The notes under the pieces were generated by a model. The model did not search any database. It was not told where the DNA came from and worked only from the letters and a program-made list of their open reading frames with translations. Below are positions 53,535-61,544 of a stretch of DNA of 64,000 nt, piece after piece; position 1 is the first letter of the stretch, and every line of letters begins with the position of its first letter. Location of the stretch: positions 1-64,000 of the forward strand of contig DATJFQ010000098.1 of the NCBI GenBank assembly GCA_035495555.1. The letters are read 5' to 3'. This DNA comes from DATJFQ01 sp035495555. Its GTDB lineage: Bacteria; Acidobacteriota; Vicinamibacteria; Vicinamibacterales; 2-12-FULL-66-21. The position numbers and the translations under genes were made by a program.

Positions 53535-53993
53535 ATGCCACGCAAGTCTGTCGCCCAGTCGCGCTGCGCGCTGTGCGGCGCGAAGGAGATCTCGGAGCCG
53601 CGCGGTGAAGAGCGCTACTGCCGCGACTGCTGGGACAAGAAGATCGCCGTCGAGGAAATCGTCGCGCGCGAGTTCGCGCTGAAGCGCTACATCCGCGCGC
53701 ACTCCGCCGAGAAATATCTGGTCTACCACTCGACGCTGAAGCGTCCCTGCGGCCAGTTGATCGTCGTCGACGACGGGTACGATTTGTTCCTGACGGTGGT
53801 GCTCTACCCGACCTTCGCCTGGGAAGAGCCGGCGTATCACCTCGAAGGAGATCCGGAGGGACGGACCTTCGCGGAAATCCTGGTCGACGTCATCGCGGCG
53901 GAAGTGATCGAGCCGTGGGGCGGCGGCAAATGGCACCTGGAGATCTTCCGGGCGTCGAATCCGGAACCCGAGGACTGGAACGGCGAACTCTAG
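53535..53993 (+). CDS. hypothetical protein with an N-terminal four-cysteine zinc-ribbon motif
   Basis: 152 residues. Residues 11-34 carry CALCGAKE and CRDCWD, two CxxC pairs 17 residues apart, very likely a zinc ribbon. The remaining 115 residues form an alpha/beta domain rich in aromatic and acidic residues (YDLFLTVVLYPTFAWEEPAY, IEPWGGGKWHLEIF). I do not recognise the family. There is no signal peptide. It lies alone between glgP and an exported protein gene. Confidence 0.7.
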   Translation: MPRKSVAQSRCALCGAKEISEPRGEERYCRDCWDKKIAVEEIVAREFALKRYIRAHSAEKYLVYHSTLKRPCGQLIVVDDGYDLFLTVVLYPTFAWEEPAYHLEGDPEGRTFAEILVDVIAAEVIEPWGGGKWHLEIFRASNPEPEDWNGEL

Positions 53994-54013
53994 CGGCCGA
54001 TGCTGCCGGGGCG

Positions 54014-54019
54014 TATAAT
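54014..54019 (+). promoter_or_regulatory. -10 box TATAAT for the 54068 gene
   Basis: A perfect TATAAT 48 bases before ATG 54068, just after the preceding stop. The matching -35 is poor. The leader holds a GGGAGG ribosome site (54057-54062). Confidence 0.45.
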
Positions 54020-54067
54020 GCGGCGCGGACGCTGCAACCCCAGGCAGCTCTCTCCCGGGAGGTCGCC

Positions 54068-54523
54068 ATGACTCGTTCCGCGTTCGTTGCCGCCGCGGCT
54101 GTCTGCATATCCGCGCTGGCTTGTCCCTCTTTTGCACAGGCGCCGAAACCTGCGACGCCGACCACGACCGCGCCGGCGACTCCGGCCAAGTGGGTGAAGC
54201 CGGTCAAAGGTACCGCCTTCATCGAAGTCATTCGTGGCCAGACCAAACGCGTCGGCAACGACATGGTGACCGCGCTCAAGGTCAAGAACACGTCGGACGG
54301 CGCGATCGCGCTGTTCCGCGTCGACGAAATCTGGTACGACCACAAGCTGAAACAGGTAACGGGTGACAGCTTCACCAGTCACAAGCCGCTCAATCCCGGC
54401 GAGGTCCTGGACGTGACGCTGAAGTCCCCGGTCAAGCCGGATCTGTATCAGAGCCAGTACGCGTTCAGCCACGCGAACGGCAAGGTCGACGCGAAGCAGG
54501 TCAAGAAGTTCGAAGGCAAATAG
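54068..54523 (+). CDS. exported FxLYD-like domain protein
   Basis: 151 residues from ATG 54068, with GGGAGG five bases upstream. The signal peptide is MTRSAFVAAAAVCISALACP and on, ending near FAQA; the cysteine is not in a convincing lipobox. After a Pro/Thr-rich linker the domain (about 45-150) shows VTALKVKNTSDGAIALFRVD, EIWYDHKLKQVTGD and LNPGEVLDVTLKSPV. This is the pattern of FxLYD-type Ig-like modules (conserved KNTS, WYD, PGE). Such domains are found in envelope proteins of unknown role. The gene ends in front of a hairpin shared with the convergent neighbour. Confidence 0.7.
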   Translation: MTRSAFVAAAAVCISALACPSFAQAPKPATPTTTAPATPAKWVKPVKGTAFIEVIRGQTKRVGNDMVTALKVKNTSDGAIALFRVDEIWYDHKLKQVTGDSFTSHKPLNPGEVLDVTLKSPVKPDLYQSQYAFSHANGKVDAKQVKKFEGK

Positions 54524-54530
54524 CCACTCC

Positions 54531-54605
54531 AACTCCCAATTCCCAACTCCCAATTCGCAATTAGATTCAGCAATCTTGGGAGTTGGGAGTTGGGAATTGG
54601 GAGTT
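54531..54605. repeat. opposed 7-bp arrays forming a nearly perfect hairpin
   Basis: Left: AACTCCC, AATTCCC, AACTCCC, AATTCGC (54531-54558). Right: TTGGGAG, TTGGGAG, TTGGGAA, TTGGGAG, TT (54576-54605). The outer 26 bases of each arm pair with a single mismatch. The right arm lies inside the 3' end of the PrcB_C/DUF4870 gene, whose stop is in the loop (54567-54569). Confidence 0.9.
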
Positions 54606-55475
54606 CTCCGCGCCCGGCGTCCGGGAGTTGATGCGCCGGGCGGCGAGCCCCTCTGCCCATCTCCCCGCAATCGGCAGCTTCCACGCGCGGCCTTTCCACG
54701 CCTGCCACATCAGCACGGCCCAGAGCACGAGCAGCGCCATCCACGCCACAGTGGCCACCCGTACCATGACCGCCAGGCCGTTCGCCGTGAAGAAGACGGA
54801 CACCAGCGCGATCACATAGCAGAGCGCCACAAATACGGCAAAGGCGCCGAGCGCGATCACCGATTGCCACGCATGAAAGCGGACGAACGGCTGCTCCGGT
54901 TCCGCCACGAGCATAACGACGCCTGAGACCGGACCCGCGAGATAGGACAGGACGCCGGCCGTGCGCGGGCGAAGTCCTGTTGAAGAGTTGCGCGAATGCG
55001 CGCCCCTCGTGATGCGGTCGATCGGCTCCGTCCGTTGGGCAATCGCCGTATGTCGTGCGTCGGTCCACCGGATCTCGCCATCGACCCGCGGCAGCATGAC
55101 GATGTGGAACGGCGACGGCGGCATCGAGCCCGCTACACCGGACGCGCCCGCGATCGTCGCCTCCGGGTCGCCAGTACGCGGAAGTTGCATCGTCGCGTCC
55201 GGGTCGGATCCCGCCCGCCGCTCCTCCACGACCAGCCTCGTGCCGCCCTCCTCCTCGACGGCGCCGACGATGTCAATCGACCGCGGCGGCGTCTGGGTTC
55301 CGCCGAACGCGGCGGCCACCAACGATACGGCGAAGTTGACGGCGGGGGTTTCACTCGCCGGTCCTGCGTGGGCGGCCCAGAGTGCGGCCCACTCCTCTGG
55401 TGTACGGACGACGACGCGGCGGCGCTCCGCGATATGGCTCGCGTTTCCTCTTGCGATCGTCGACAGCGTCCTCAT
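54567..55475 (-). CDS. PrcB_C-like domain fused to a DUF4870/Tic20-like membrane domain
   Basis: 302 residues. Residues 20-145 (VVVRTPEEWAALWAAHAG, then VNFAVSLVAAAFGGTQTPPR) resemble the C-terminal domain of PrcB, the protease-complex stability protein. Residues 170-275 match DUF4870: GVLSYLAGPVSGVVMLV, a second helix beginning FHAWQSVIALGAF, and two more helices. The last 12 residues (NSQFPTPNSQDC) are encoded by a heptamer array and are surely not part of either domain. The ATG overlaps the stop of the VWFA gene upstream (ATGA). There is no signal peptide; membrane anchoring is by the four helices. Function unknown. Confidence 0.72.
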   Translation of the reverse strand: MRTLSTIARGNASHIAERRRVVVRTPEEWAALWAAHAGPASETPAVNFAVSLVAAAFGGTQTPPRSIDIVGAVEEEGGTRLVVEERRAGSDPDATMQLPRTGDPEATIAGASGVAGSMPPSPFHIVMLPRVDGEIRWTDARHTAIAQRTEPIDRITRGAHSRNSSTGLRPRTAGVLSYLAGPVSGVVMLVAEPEQPFVRFHAWQSVIALGAFAVFVALCYVIALVSVFFTANGLAVMVRVATVAWMALLVLWAVLMWQAWKGRAWKLPIAGRWAEGLAARRINSRTPGAENSQFPTPNSQDC

Positions 55476-57571
55476 CGGACGCGGAACTCGACTTCGCGCG
55501 AGACGCTGTCACCCTTGCCGACCAGCGACTTCGCCTCCACGCGAAGCACGTACCGCCCGGGTCCGAGGCCGCTCAGCGGGATGTTGCCCGTGTACCCGTA
55601 GCCGCCGGCCGAGCCTTTCAGCTCGTCGCTGCTTCGTTCATCGGCCCGACTGAAGACCACTTTGCCATCGTCGGCAAGGACGGAGGCGGTGATAGCGACG
55701 CGATGCGGCGTTTTCGGCAGGTTGTCGTAGACCTCCGCGAACATCGCGAGCTGGTCGTTCGATGGGAACTCGCGCATGGCCGTTGGCGGCCCCGGCAACA
55801 CGTCCTTGAACTCGTTGCCCGAAGGATCGCCCGACGCCGTCGGCACGCGCGTGCCGGAGGCCGACGTGATGACGATGCCGCTCATCGTCAGCGGCGCCTT
55901 CGAGAAGTCCGGCGCTTCGAAATCGAAGAACACGGTTCCGAGCAGACCGCTGTTCGATTCCCGCGCGCCGATGCGAACCGAGTACTTGCCGGGCGGGATC
56001 TGCAGCTTGCGGACGACGCGGAAGCTTCCTTTCGAGACGACTTCGTGCGTCGCTGGCTTCAGGCGAAGGTTGAGGACGTCCTGCGCGCCGTCCTGAATCT
56101 TGCCTTTCTGATCGGCGGCATACATCGAGATCTCGAGGTCGTCGGTGAAGAGGCCTTCCGGCGACTGCTTGAATGGCAATCTGGTGCCGTCGATTTCGAG
56201 CGCGATCGCCACCGCATCCTTGGGGGCGGCGCCACGGAAGGCCGCGGCGAAGGCGTGCACCGTGAGGCCGCTCACCCCGACAGGACTGTCCATCGCCTCC
56301 CGGAGTTCCGGAGAGCCCTTCCCTTCCGTCGGTTTCGCAGCAGCCGCTTTGCCCTTTGGTGCGTAGTATCCCTTCCGCGCGCGGACTCGCAACCCGGGTT
56401 TCAGCACCTTGATTTGAACGCTGCGGAACTTCCCGTCGCGGTTCTCGTTCGTCGGGTAGTAGCCGAGCACGTAGTAGCTGCTGTTGTCGTCGAGAATCCG
56501 GCCGAAGGCGTTCGTGAAGTCGTTCTGGTTGAGGACGGCGAATCCCCCCGTCTGATCCGAGAGCACGCGGAGATTGTCGTGCTGCACGCGCATCTCTTCC
56601 ATCAGTTGGGTCGAACTGATCGAGTTGTCCTGAGGGAACGACTGGATCTCGATGAGATCCTCCGTGCCGGACGTCACGCCGCGGGGATCGACGCTGTAGA
56701 TGCTGACGTTGCCGCGCGTGGCAGCGGCAATCGTCTGCTGCATCGCGTCCTGCACCTCGGTCGCGTACTTGCCCGCGAACGGGTTGGTCGTGTCGTAATC
56801 GATCCCTTCGCTGAAGAACACGACGGCCTTGCGGCGGCCGTGAATGCCGTCGAGATAGGTGGCGAGCGCCTTCATCGTGCTCAGCGCGTTGCGCGCCTTC
56901 GTGTATCGCTCGAGCTCGTTGGAGTCAGCCGCCGCCGTGCTGTCGCCCGCGATGCCGCCGGAGTTGTTGCGGTAGTAATCGTCGAGCGCGGCGGTGGTCG
57001 CCGAGTCGGCCTTCTGGCCGATCGCGGTGTCGACCGCGCGAAGCGCGAGCGTGCGATTGCTGGTGAAGTCCTGCACGCCGGAGGAAAATCCGGAGGTATT
57101 GATGACGGCCACGAGGTCGTTCGCCCCGACATAGCGGCTGATGAACAGCCGCGCCGCCGCGCGAACGCGCGCCGTGCGGCTGGGAGCCGTATGCAGATCA
57201 TCGACGACGATGACGAAGAGCCGCCCTTCGAACGGACGCGCGTTGGTCGAAACATCCGGTGGGATCGCGGTCTTCGCAAAGAGCGGCGGATCGACGTGCT
57301 CGACCGGGATGTCGACGGTGGAGAACACGGTCAGCGTCTGCGGCTTGCCGTTCTCCACGATCTGGAAGTCGTCTTTCGTGAGGTTGCGGACGAAGTTGCC
57401 CTGGGCATCGGTCACCTGGGCATCGATCTCGACGTAGTTGACGTCGACCTTGAACGTCAGCGGCGGCTGTCCACCGGCGGGCGGCTGCGGCGGAGCGGGC
57501 TGCTGGCCTGCAGGCGCTCCCGCCAGCAGGAGCGTGAACACGGCGGCTGCAAAACTAGTACGCATCTTCAT
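55472..57571 (-). CDS. exported VWFA-related protein of the Acidobacteria type (TIGR03436-like)
   Basis: 699 residues with a signal peptide (about 1-22). A proline-rich stretch leads to VDVNYVEIDAQVTDAQGNFV and DDFQIVENGKPQTLTVFSTV, the constant start of the acidobacterial VWFA-related family. The VWA domain follows (LFVIVVDDLHTAP near 109-121) with a degenerate MIDAS. It ends near YYVLGYYPTNENRDGKFRSV. The C-terminal 270 residues are Ig-like. The family is largely confined to Acidobacteria, often in many copies; its function is unknown. It is co-transcribed with the PrcB_C/DUF4870 gene. Confidence 0.9.
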   Translation of the reverse strand: MKMRTSFAAAVFTLLLAGAPAGQQPAPPQPPAGGQPPLTFKVDVNYVEIDAQVTDAQGNFVRNLTKDDFQIVENGKPQTLTVFSTVDIPVEHVDPPLFAKTAIPPDVSTNARPFEGRLFVIVVDDLHTAPSRTARVRAAARLFISRYVGANDLVAVINTSGFSSGVQDFTSNRTLALRAVDTAIGQKADSATTAALDDYYRNNSGGIAGDSTAAADSNELERYTKARNALSTMKALATYLDGIHGRRKAVVFFSEGIDYDTTNPFAGKYATEVQDAMQQTIAAATRGNVSIYSVDPRGVTSGTEDLIEIQSFPQDNSISSTQLMEEMRVQHDNLRVLSDQTGGFAVLNQNDFTNAFGRILDDNSSYYVLGYYPTNENRDGKFRSVQIKVLKPGLRVRARKGYYAPKGKAAAAKPTEGKGSPELREAMDSPVGVSGLTVHAFAAAFRGAAPKDAVAIALEIDGTRLPFKQSPEGLFTDDLEISMYAADQKGKIQDGAQDVLNLRLKPATHEVVSKGSFRVVRKLQIPPGKYSVRIGARESNSGLLGTVFFDFEAPDFSKAPLTMSGIVITSASGTRVPTASGDPSGNEFKDVLPGPPTAMREFPSNDQLAMFAEVYDNLPKTPHRVAITASVLADDGKVVFSRADERSSDELKGSAGGYGYTGNIPLSGLGPGRYVLRVEAKSLVGKGDSVSREVEFRVR

Positions 57572-57687
57572 TTCCCGGTCTCAGGGCACTCGGCGTGACG
57601 ACTCGCACCATCATTTATACGCTAACGACAAAGGCGGCAACGAGTTAGGCAAGAGCCCATCCGGGCCGCGCGCGGCCGGGAAACGTC

Positions 57688-57693
57688 TATACT
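57688..57693 (+). promoter_or_regulatory. candidate -10 box of a leaderless promoter
   Basis: TATACT ends six bases before ATG 57700; the spacing would put the transcript start at the ATG. There is no ribosome site. This is the best of three similar layouts in this window. Confidence 0.45.
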
Positions 57694-57699
57694 CATCAC

Positions 57700-58878
57700 A
57701 TGGCGCTCCAGATTTCCGACGTCCAGCAGGCGCTCAGGGAAGACGGCCTCGATGGATGGCTCCTCTACGATTTCCATGGGTCGAATCCGATCGCGCGCCG
57801 GCTCACGGGCCTCGACGCGCAGGGGAAAATGACCACTCGCCGTTGGTACTATCTCATTCCCGCAAGCGGCGAGCCGCGAAAGCTTGTTCACGCGATCGAG
57901 TCGTACAACCTCGATCATCTACCCGGCACCAAGACGGTGTACTCGCAGCGCGAAACGCTGGCGGACGGACTCCGCACGATTCTCAACGGCACCCATCGCG
58001 TCGCGATGGAGTACTCGCCCAACAATGCGATCCCCTACGTCTCCCGCGTCGACGCCGGGACGGTCGAGGCCGTTCGCGCCGCAGGGACCGACGTCGCCTC
58101 GTCCGGTGACCTCATCCAGCGCTTCGAGGCCGTCTGGTCGGACGATGCCCTCGCCACCCATCGTCAGGCGTCTGAAATCCTTTACCGGGTCAAGGACCGC
58201 GCCTTCGCCATGATCCGCGACGCCCGCGCTGCCCGACGTCCCGTGACCGAAGTGGACGTTCAACAAGCCATGCTGGGCTGGTTCGACGAAGAAGGGCTGA
58301 TCGCGGACGCACCGCCGAACGTCTCCGCCCAGGAGAACGCCGGCAATCCGCATTACATGCCTGACCGTGCGCACGATCGCCGGATCAACGACAACGAGGT
58401 GGTGCTCCTGGATCTCTGGGGCAAGCTCCCCAAACCCGGCGCGGTGTTTGCTGACATCACGTGGGTCGGCTTTACAGGCTCGAGCGTCCCGGACCGATAT
58501 GTCAAAGCGTTCGATGCGGCCCGGGATGGACGCGATGCCGCGGTGGTGCTGGTGAAGCAGGCGACGGCCGACGGGCATGAACTCCGGGGCTTCGAAGTCG
58601 ACCGCGTCTGCCGCGACGTCATCGAGCGCGCAGGTTTTGGGGCGCAGTTCATCCACCGCACGGGTCATAGTCTGGGTACCGACGTCCATGGAAATGGCGT
58701 CCATATGGACGATTTCGAGACGCACGACGAGCGGCGGCTCATCCCGGGGACCGGGTTCACGATCGAGCCGGGCGTCTACACGCCCGAATTCGGGGTGCGA
58801 ACGGAAATCAACATGTTCATCGGCCAGCGTGAGGCGTTCGTGACGGGGCCGATGCAGACGGAATTCGTACTTCTGTAG
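57700..58878 (+). CDS. M24 family metallopeptidase (Xaa-Pro aminopeptidase-like)
   Basis: 392 residues: an N-terminal creatinase-like domain (about 1-155) and the pita-bread catalytic domain. The five metal ligands are all found: Asp238 (VLLDLWG), Asp252 (FADITW), His323 (RTGHSLG), Glu356 (FTIEPGVY) and Glu369 (RTEINMF). It removes an N-terminal residue before proline, or acts on dipeptides. There is no signal peptide, so it is cytosolic. Opposite to the VWFA gene across a 128-base region that holds the candidate promoter. Confidence 0.93.
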   Translation: MALQISDVQQALREDGLDGWLLYDFHGSNPIARRLTGLDAQGKMTTRRWYYLIPASGEPRKLVHAIESYNLDHLPGTKTVYSQRETLADGLRTILNGTHRVAMEYSPNNAIPYVSRVDAGTVEAVRAAGTDVASSGDLIQRFEAVWSDDALATHRQASEILYRVKDRAFAMIRDARAARRPVTEVDVQQAMLGWFDEEGLIADAPPNVSAQENAGNPHYMPDRAHDRRINDNEVVLLDLWGKLPKPGAVFADITWVGFTGSSVPDRYVKAFDAARDGRDAAVVLVKQATADGHELRGFEVDRVCRDVIERAGFGAQFIHRTGHSLGTDVHGNGVHMDDFETHDERRLIPGTGFTIEPGVYTPEFGVRTEINMFIGQREAFVTGPMQTEFVLL

Positions 58879-58929
58879 GCCGGGTGACACTTAGAGGGTA
58901 GTCAGGAGCTGGAGAGCTGGGAGCAATAC

Positions 58930-60510
58930 ATGTCGAGCCGCAAGATTTCGCTGTTCTATGCCGTGCTGATCGCCCTCGCGTCGATGGCCGTCACCGCGGT
59001 CATCACGTCGAAGATGGACCTGACGCCCGTCTCGTCGGCACAGACCGTCGCCGTGCCGTCGACCAACAGCGCGCCGCTCACCGGCGCCATTGATGCGACG
59101 ACGTTCCGCAATATCGCCAAAGCGACAGCGCCCGCGGTCGTCAACATCCAGACGCTCGGCCATGCGAAAGGGCGCGACCTGACCGAGTACTTCGGCAGCC
59201 AGGGAGACGACCTGCTCCGGAGATTCTTCGGCGGCGGCGGCGACGACCAGACGCCGCCACGCGGCGGCCAGGGGCGCTCGGGGCGGGGCGGCCGCAATCA
59301 GGCGCCGGAGATTTCCGGCGCGGGGACCGGCTTCATCGTCGACAAGGCGGGCTTCATTCTGACCAACAATCACGTCGTCGAGGACGCCGACGACATCCGC
59401 GTGAGCCTTTACGGGGCCGAGCGCGGCGAAACGTACGCCGCCAAGGTGATCGGGCGCGACCTTCTGACCGACTGCGCGCTCATTCAGATGACCGAGCTGC
59501 CGAAGCAGCCGCTCGCGGAAGTGCGGTTCGGTGATTCGGATCAGATGCAGCCGGGCGACTGGGTGATGGCCATCGGAAACCCGTTCCGCCTCGGGCACTC
59601 GGTGACCGTCGGCGTGATCAGCGGCCTTGGTCGTCCCTTCGGCGGCGTGGCGGGCCGTGTGCAGAACATGTTGCAGACCGACGCGGCGATCAATCCCGGC
59701 AACTCCGGCGGCCCGCTCCTCAATATCCGCGGCGAAGTGGTGGGGATGAACACCGCGATTTACACGGACCGCAGCGAAGCGAACATCGGCATCGGCTTCG
59801 CCACCCCGATTAATGCGCTGCGCGATCTGATCCCGCAACTGCGGACCGGAAAGGTCGTCCGCGGCGTGATCGGCGTCCAGGTCGCGACGGACCGCTTGAC
59901 GCCGGAAGCCGCGAAGCAGTTCGGGCTGCCGAACACCAACGGCGCGCTCGTCAGCACGGTCAGCCCGAAGGGTCCGGCCGAGAAGGCGGGACTCCAGCCT
60001 GGCGACGTCATCGTGGACTACAACGGCAAACCCGTAAAAGACAGCGACGAGCTGGTCTCCGACGTCGTCAAGACGAAGCCGGGCACGACGGTTCCGATGA
60101 CGTATTACCGGAACAATCAGAAGAAGACGACGAACGTCACGATCGACGAACTGGATCTGGAAGCCGAGCAGGGCCGGGCTGCCGCACGCAACGCGCCGCA
60201 GAACAACCCGGACCAGCAGACGTCGACCGGCCTCGGCATGACGGTCGATGCGATTACGCCGGACATCGCGCGCCGGCTCGACCTGCCGCGCAACCAGGGC
60301 GGCGGGATCATCAGCGACGTCGAGCCGAACAGCCCGGCGTTTGTGGCGGGCCTGGCGCCCGGCGACGTGATTCTCGAGGTGAATCGCCAGCCCGTGAACA
60401 ACGTCAGCCAGATCACGCGCGAACTGCAGAAGGTCGCTGCCGGCCAGCCGGTCTTCCTGCTGATCTGGCGCGACGGATCGACGACGTTTGTGACCGTCAC
60501 CAAGCGATAG
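58930..60510 (+). CDS. HtrA/DegP-type periplasmic serine protease
   Basis: 526 residues. One N-terminal hydrophobic segment (about 7-26) is a signal or anchor. The trypsin-like domain has His148 (TNNHVVED), Asp181 (LLTDCALIQM) and Ser259 (NPGNSGGPLL). Residues 101-122 form a Gly/Arg-rich insert (RGGQGRSGRGGR) at the place of the regulatory LA loop. Two PDZ domains follow (about 290-380 and 410-520, each with a GL.PGDVI motif). It degrades or refolds misfolded envelope proteins. A GGGAGC site precedes the ATG. An intrinsic terminator follows. Confidence 0.94.
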   Translation: MSSRKISLFYAVLIALASMAVTAVITSKMDLTPVSSAQTVAVPSTNSAPLTGAIDATTFRNIAKATAPAVVNIQTLGHAKGRDLTEYFGSQGDDLLRRFFGGGGDDQTPPRGGQGRSGRGGRNQAPEISGAGTGFIVDKAGFILTNNHVVEDADDIRVSLYGAERGETYAAKVIGRDLLTDCALIQMTELPKQPLAEVRFGDSDQMQPGDWVMAIGNPFRLGHSVTVGVISGLGRPFGGVAGRVQNMLQTDAAINPGNSGGPLLNIRGEVVGMNTAIYTDRSEANIGIGFATPINALRDLIPQLRTGKVVRGVIGVQVATDRLTPEAAKQFGLPNTNGALVSTVSPKGPAEKAGLQPGDVIVDYNGKPVKDSDELVSDVVKTKPGTTVPMTYYRNNQKKTTNVTIDELDLEAEQGRAAARNAPQNNPDQQTSTGLGMTVDAITPDIARRLDLPRNQGGGIISDVEPNSPAFVAGLAPGDVILEVNRQPVNNVSQITRELQKVAAGQPVFLLIWRDGSTTFVTVTKR

Positions 60511-60525
60511 GGTGGTCACCCGGAC

Positions 60526-60553
60526 AACTCCCAACACCCAATTCCCAATTCCC
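60526..60553 (+). repeat. 7-bp array, left arm (AATTCCC type)
   Basis: AACTCCC, AACACCC, AATTCCC, AATTCCC in strict register, fifteen bases after the htrA stop. Complementary to the array at 60635-60676; the terminator hairpin sits between them. Confidence 0.8.
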
Positions 60554-60562
60554 AAGGGTTCG

Positions 60563-60598
60563 AACTCCCAAGTCCCGGTCCCGGGCTTGGGAGTTTTT
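60563..60598 (+). terminator. intrinsic terminator of htrA
   Basis: A perfect 10-bp stem AACTCCCAAG (60563-60572)/CTTGGGAGTT (60586-60595), extended by CCCGG/CCGGG inside, and followed by a short T-run. This is the clearest intrinsic terminator in the window. Confidence 0.8.
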
Positions 60599-60634
60599 GT
60601 ATCCGCTGGAAATGGGCGGTTAGGATTTATTCGG

Positions 60635-60676
60635 TTCGGGAGCTGGGAATTGGGAGTTGGGAGTTGGGAGTTGACA
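60635..60676 (+). repeat. 7-bp array, right arm (GTTGGGA type)
   Basis: TTCGGGA, GCTGGGA, ATTGGGA, GTTGGGA, GTTGGGA and GTTGACA in register. The proposed TTG start (60671) of the next gene lies in the last unit, and the GGGAG repeats could act as its ribosome site. Confidence 0.75.
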
Positions 60677-61522
60677 CGTTTCAGCTTGTACGGCTGGCTC
60701 GGCCTCGCCATCATGGCGGCATCAGAAATTTTGATGCTGGCGAAGGTTGAGCCGTTCTGGTCGTGGCACACGCCGATTGCCTGGACGGGGTACATCCTCT
60801 TCAGCGACGCGTTCGTGCGTTCCCGCCGCGCGGATTCGCTGCTGTCGACGTACCCGCTCGAGGCCGCTTTCATCGGTGCGGTCGGCATCCCGCTCTGGGT
60901 GATCTTCGAGGCGTACAACACCTACACGCTTCACAACTGGTACTACATCGGGCTGCCCGAGAATCTCGCGCTGCGATACTTCGGGTTCGCCTGGGCGTTC
61001 GCGACGATTTCGATTGCGATCTTCCTTACCGCCGAGTGCGTCAGCGTGCTGCGCGGCGCTCGCCGTGAAGATCAAGCGGCCACCGTGCCGCCGGTCATTC
61101 CGCTCGGGATCGGTGGCGGCGTCAGCGTGGTCATCGGCGCCGTCATGCTGCTGCTGCCCATCGTGCATCCATCGGATTGGCTGGCGGCGCCCGTCTGGCT
61201 CGGGTTCATCTTCTTGCTCGATCCCCTGAATGCGGCCAACGGTGCGGAGTCGATCCGCGGCGATCTGCGGGAGGGCCACACGGGACGTCTGAAGAACCTG
61301 CTCGTGTCAGGGGTGATCTGCGGATTCATCTGGGAGTTCTGGAACTACTGGGCGGGCTCGAAGTGGATTTACACCGTTCCGGTGCCGCCGCACGTCAAGA
61401 TCTTCGAGATGCCGGTGGCGGGATTCTTCGGATTCCCGCCGTTCGCCGTCGAATGCTTCACGATGTACGTGTTCGTGCGGCACCTGATCTGGCGGCGGGC
61501 CTGGCGGCCCGTGGCGATATAA
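60671..61522 (+). CDS. hypothetical polytopic membrane protein
   Basis: About 283 residues from TTG 60671, chosen because GGGAG lies just upstream and the sequence RFSLYGWLGLAIMAASEIL looks like a natural first helix; ATG 60713 is the alternative. About seven helices are predicted by eye. Conserved-looking polar features inside them include WTGYILFSDAFVRSRRADSL, IFEAYNTYTLHNWYY and WEFWNYWAGSKWIY. I recognise no named family. Its stop codon is part of the TATAAT box used by the next gene. Location: inner membrane. Function unknown. Confidence 0.65.
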   Translation: MTRFSLYGWLGLAIMAASEILMLAKVEPFWSWHTPIAWTGYILFSDAFVRSRRADSLLSTYPLEAAFIGAVGIPLWVIFEAYNTYTLHNWYYIGLPENLALRYFGFAWAFATISIAIFLTAECVSVLRGARREDQAATVPPVIPLGIGGGVSVVIGAVMLLLPIVHPSDWLAAPVWLGFIFLLDPLNAANGAESIRGDLREGHTGRLKNLLVSGVICGFIWEFWNYWAGSKWIYTVPVPPHVKIFEMPVAGFFGFPPFAVECFTMYVFVRHLIWRRAWRPVAI

Positions 61523-61541
61523 TCCGGTCTTTCGCGGGAGG
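61518..61541 (+). promoter_or_regulatory. -10 box and ribosome site of the CYTH gene
   Basis: TATAAT (61518-61523) overlaps the TAA stop of the preceding gene. GGGAGG (61536-61541) lies three bases before ATG 61545. The close fit suggests an own promoter for the CYTH-MurU-AmgK group. Confidence 0.5.
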
Positions 61542-61544
61542 ACC

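Noticed and set aside
58891..60921. A 676-codon open frame antisense to htrA
   Set aside because: The protein would be low-complexity Arg/Asp/Val-rich, and htrA on the other strand has all its catalytic residues and domains.
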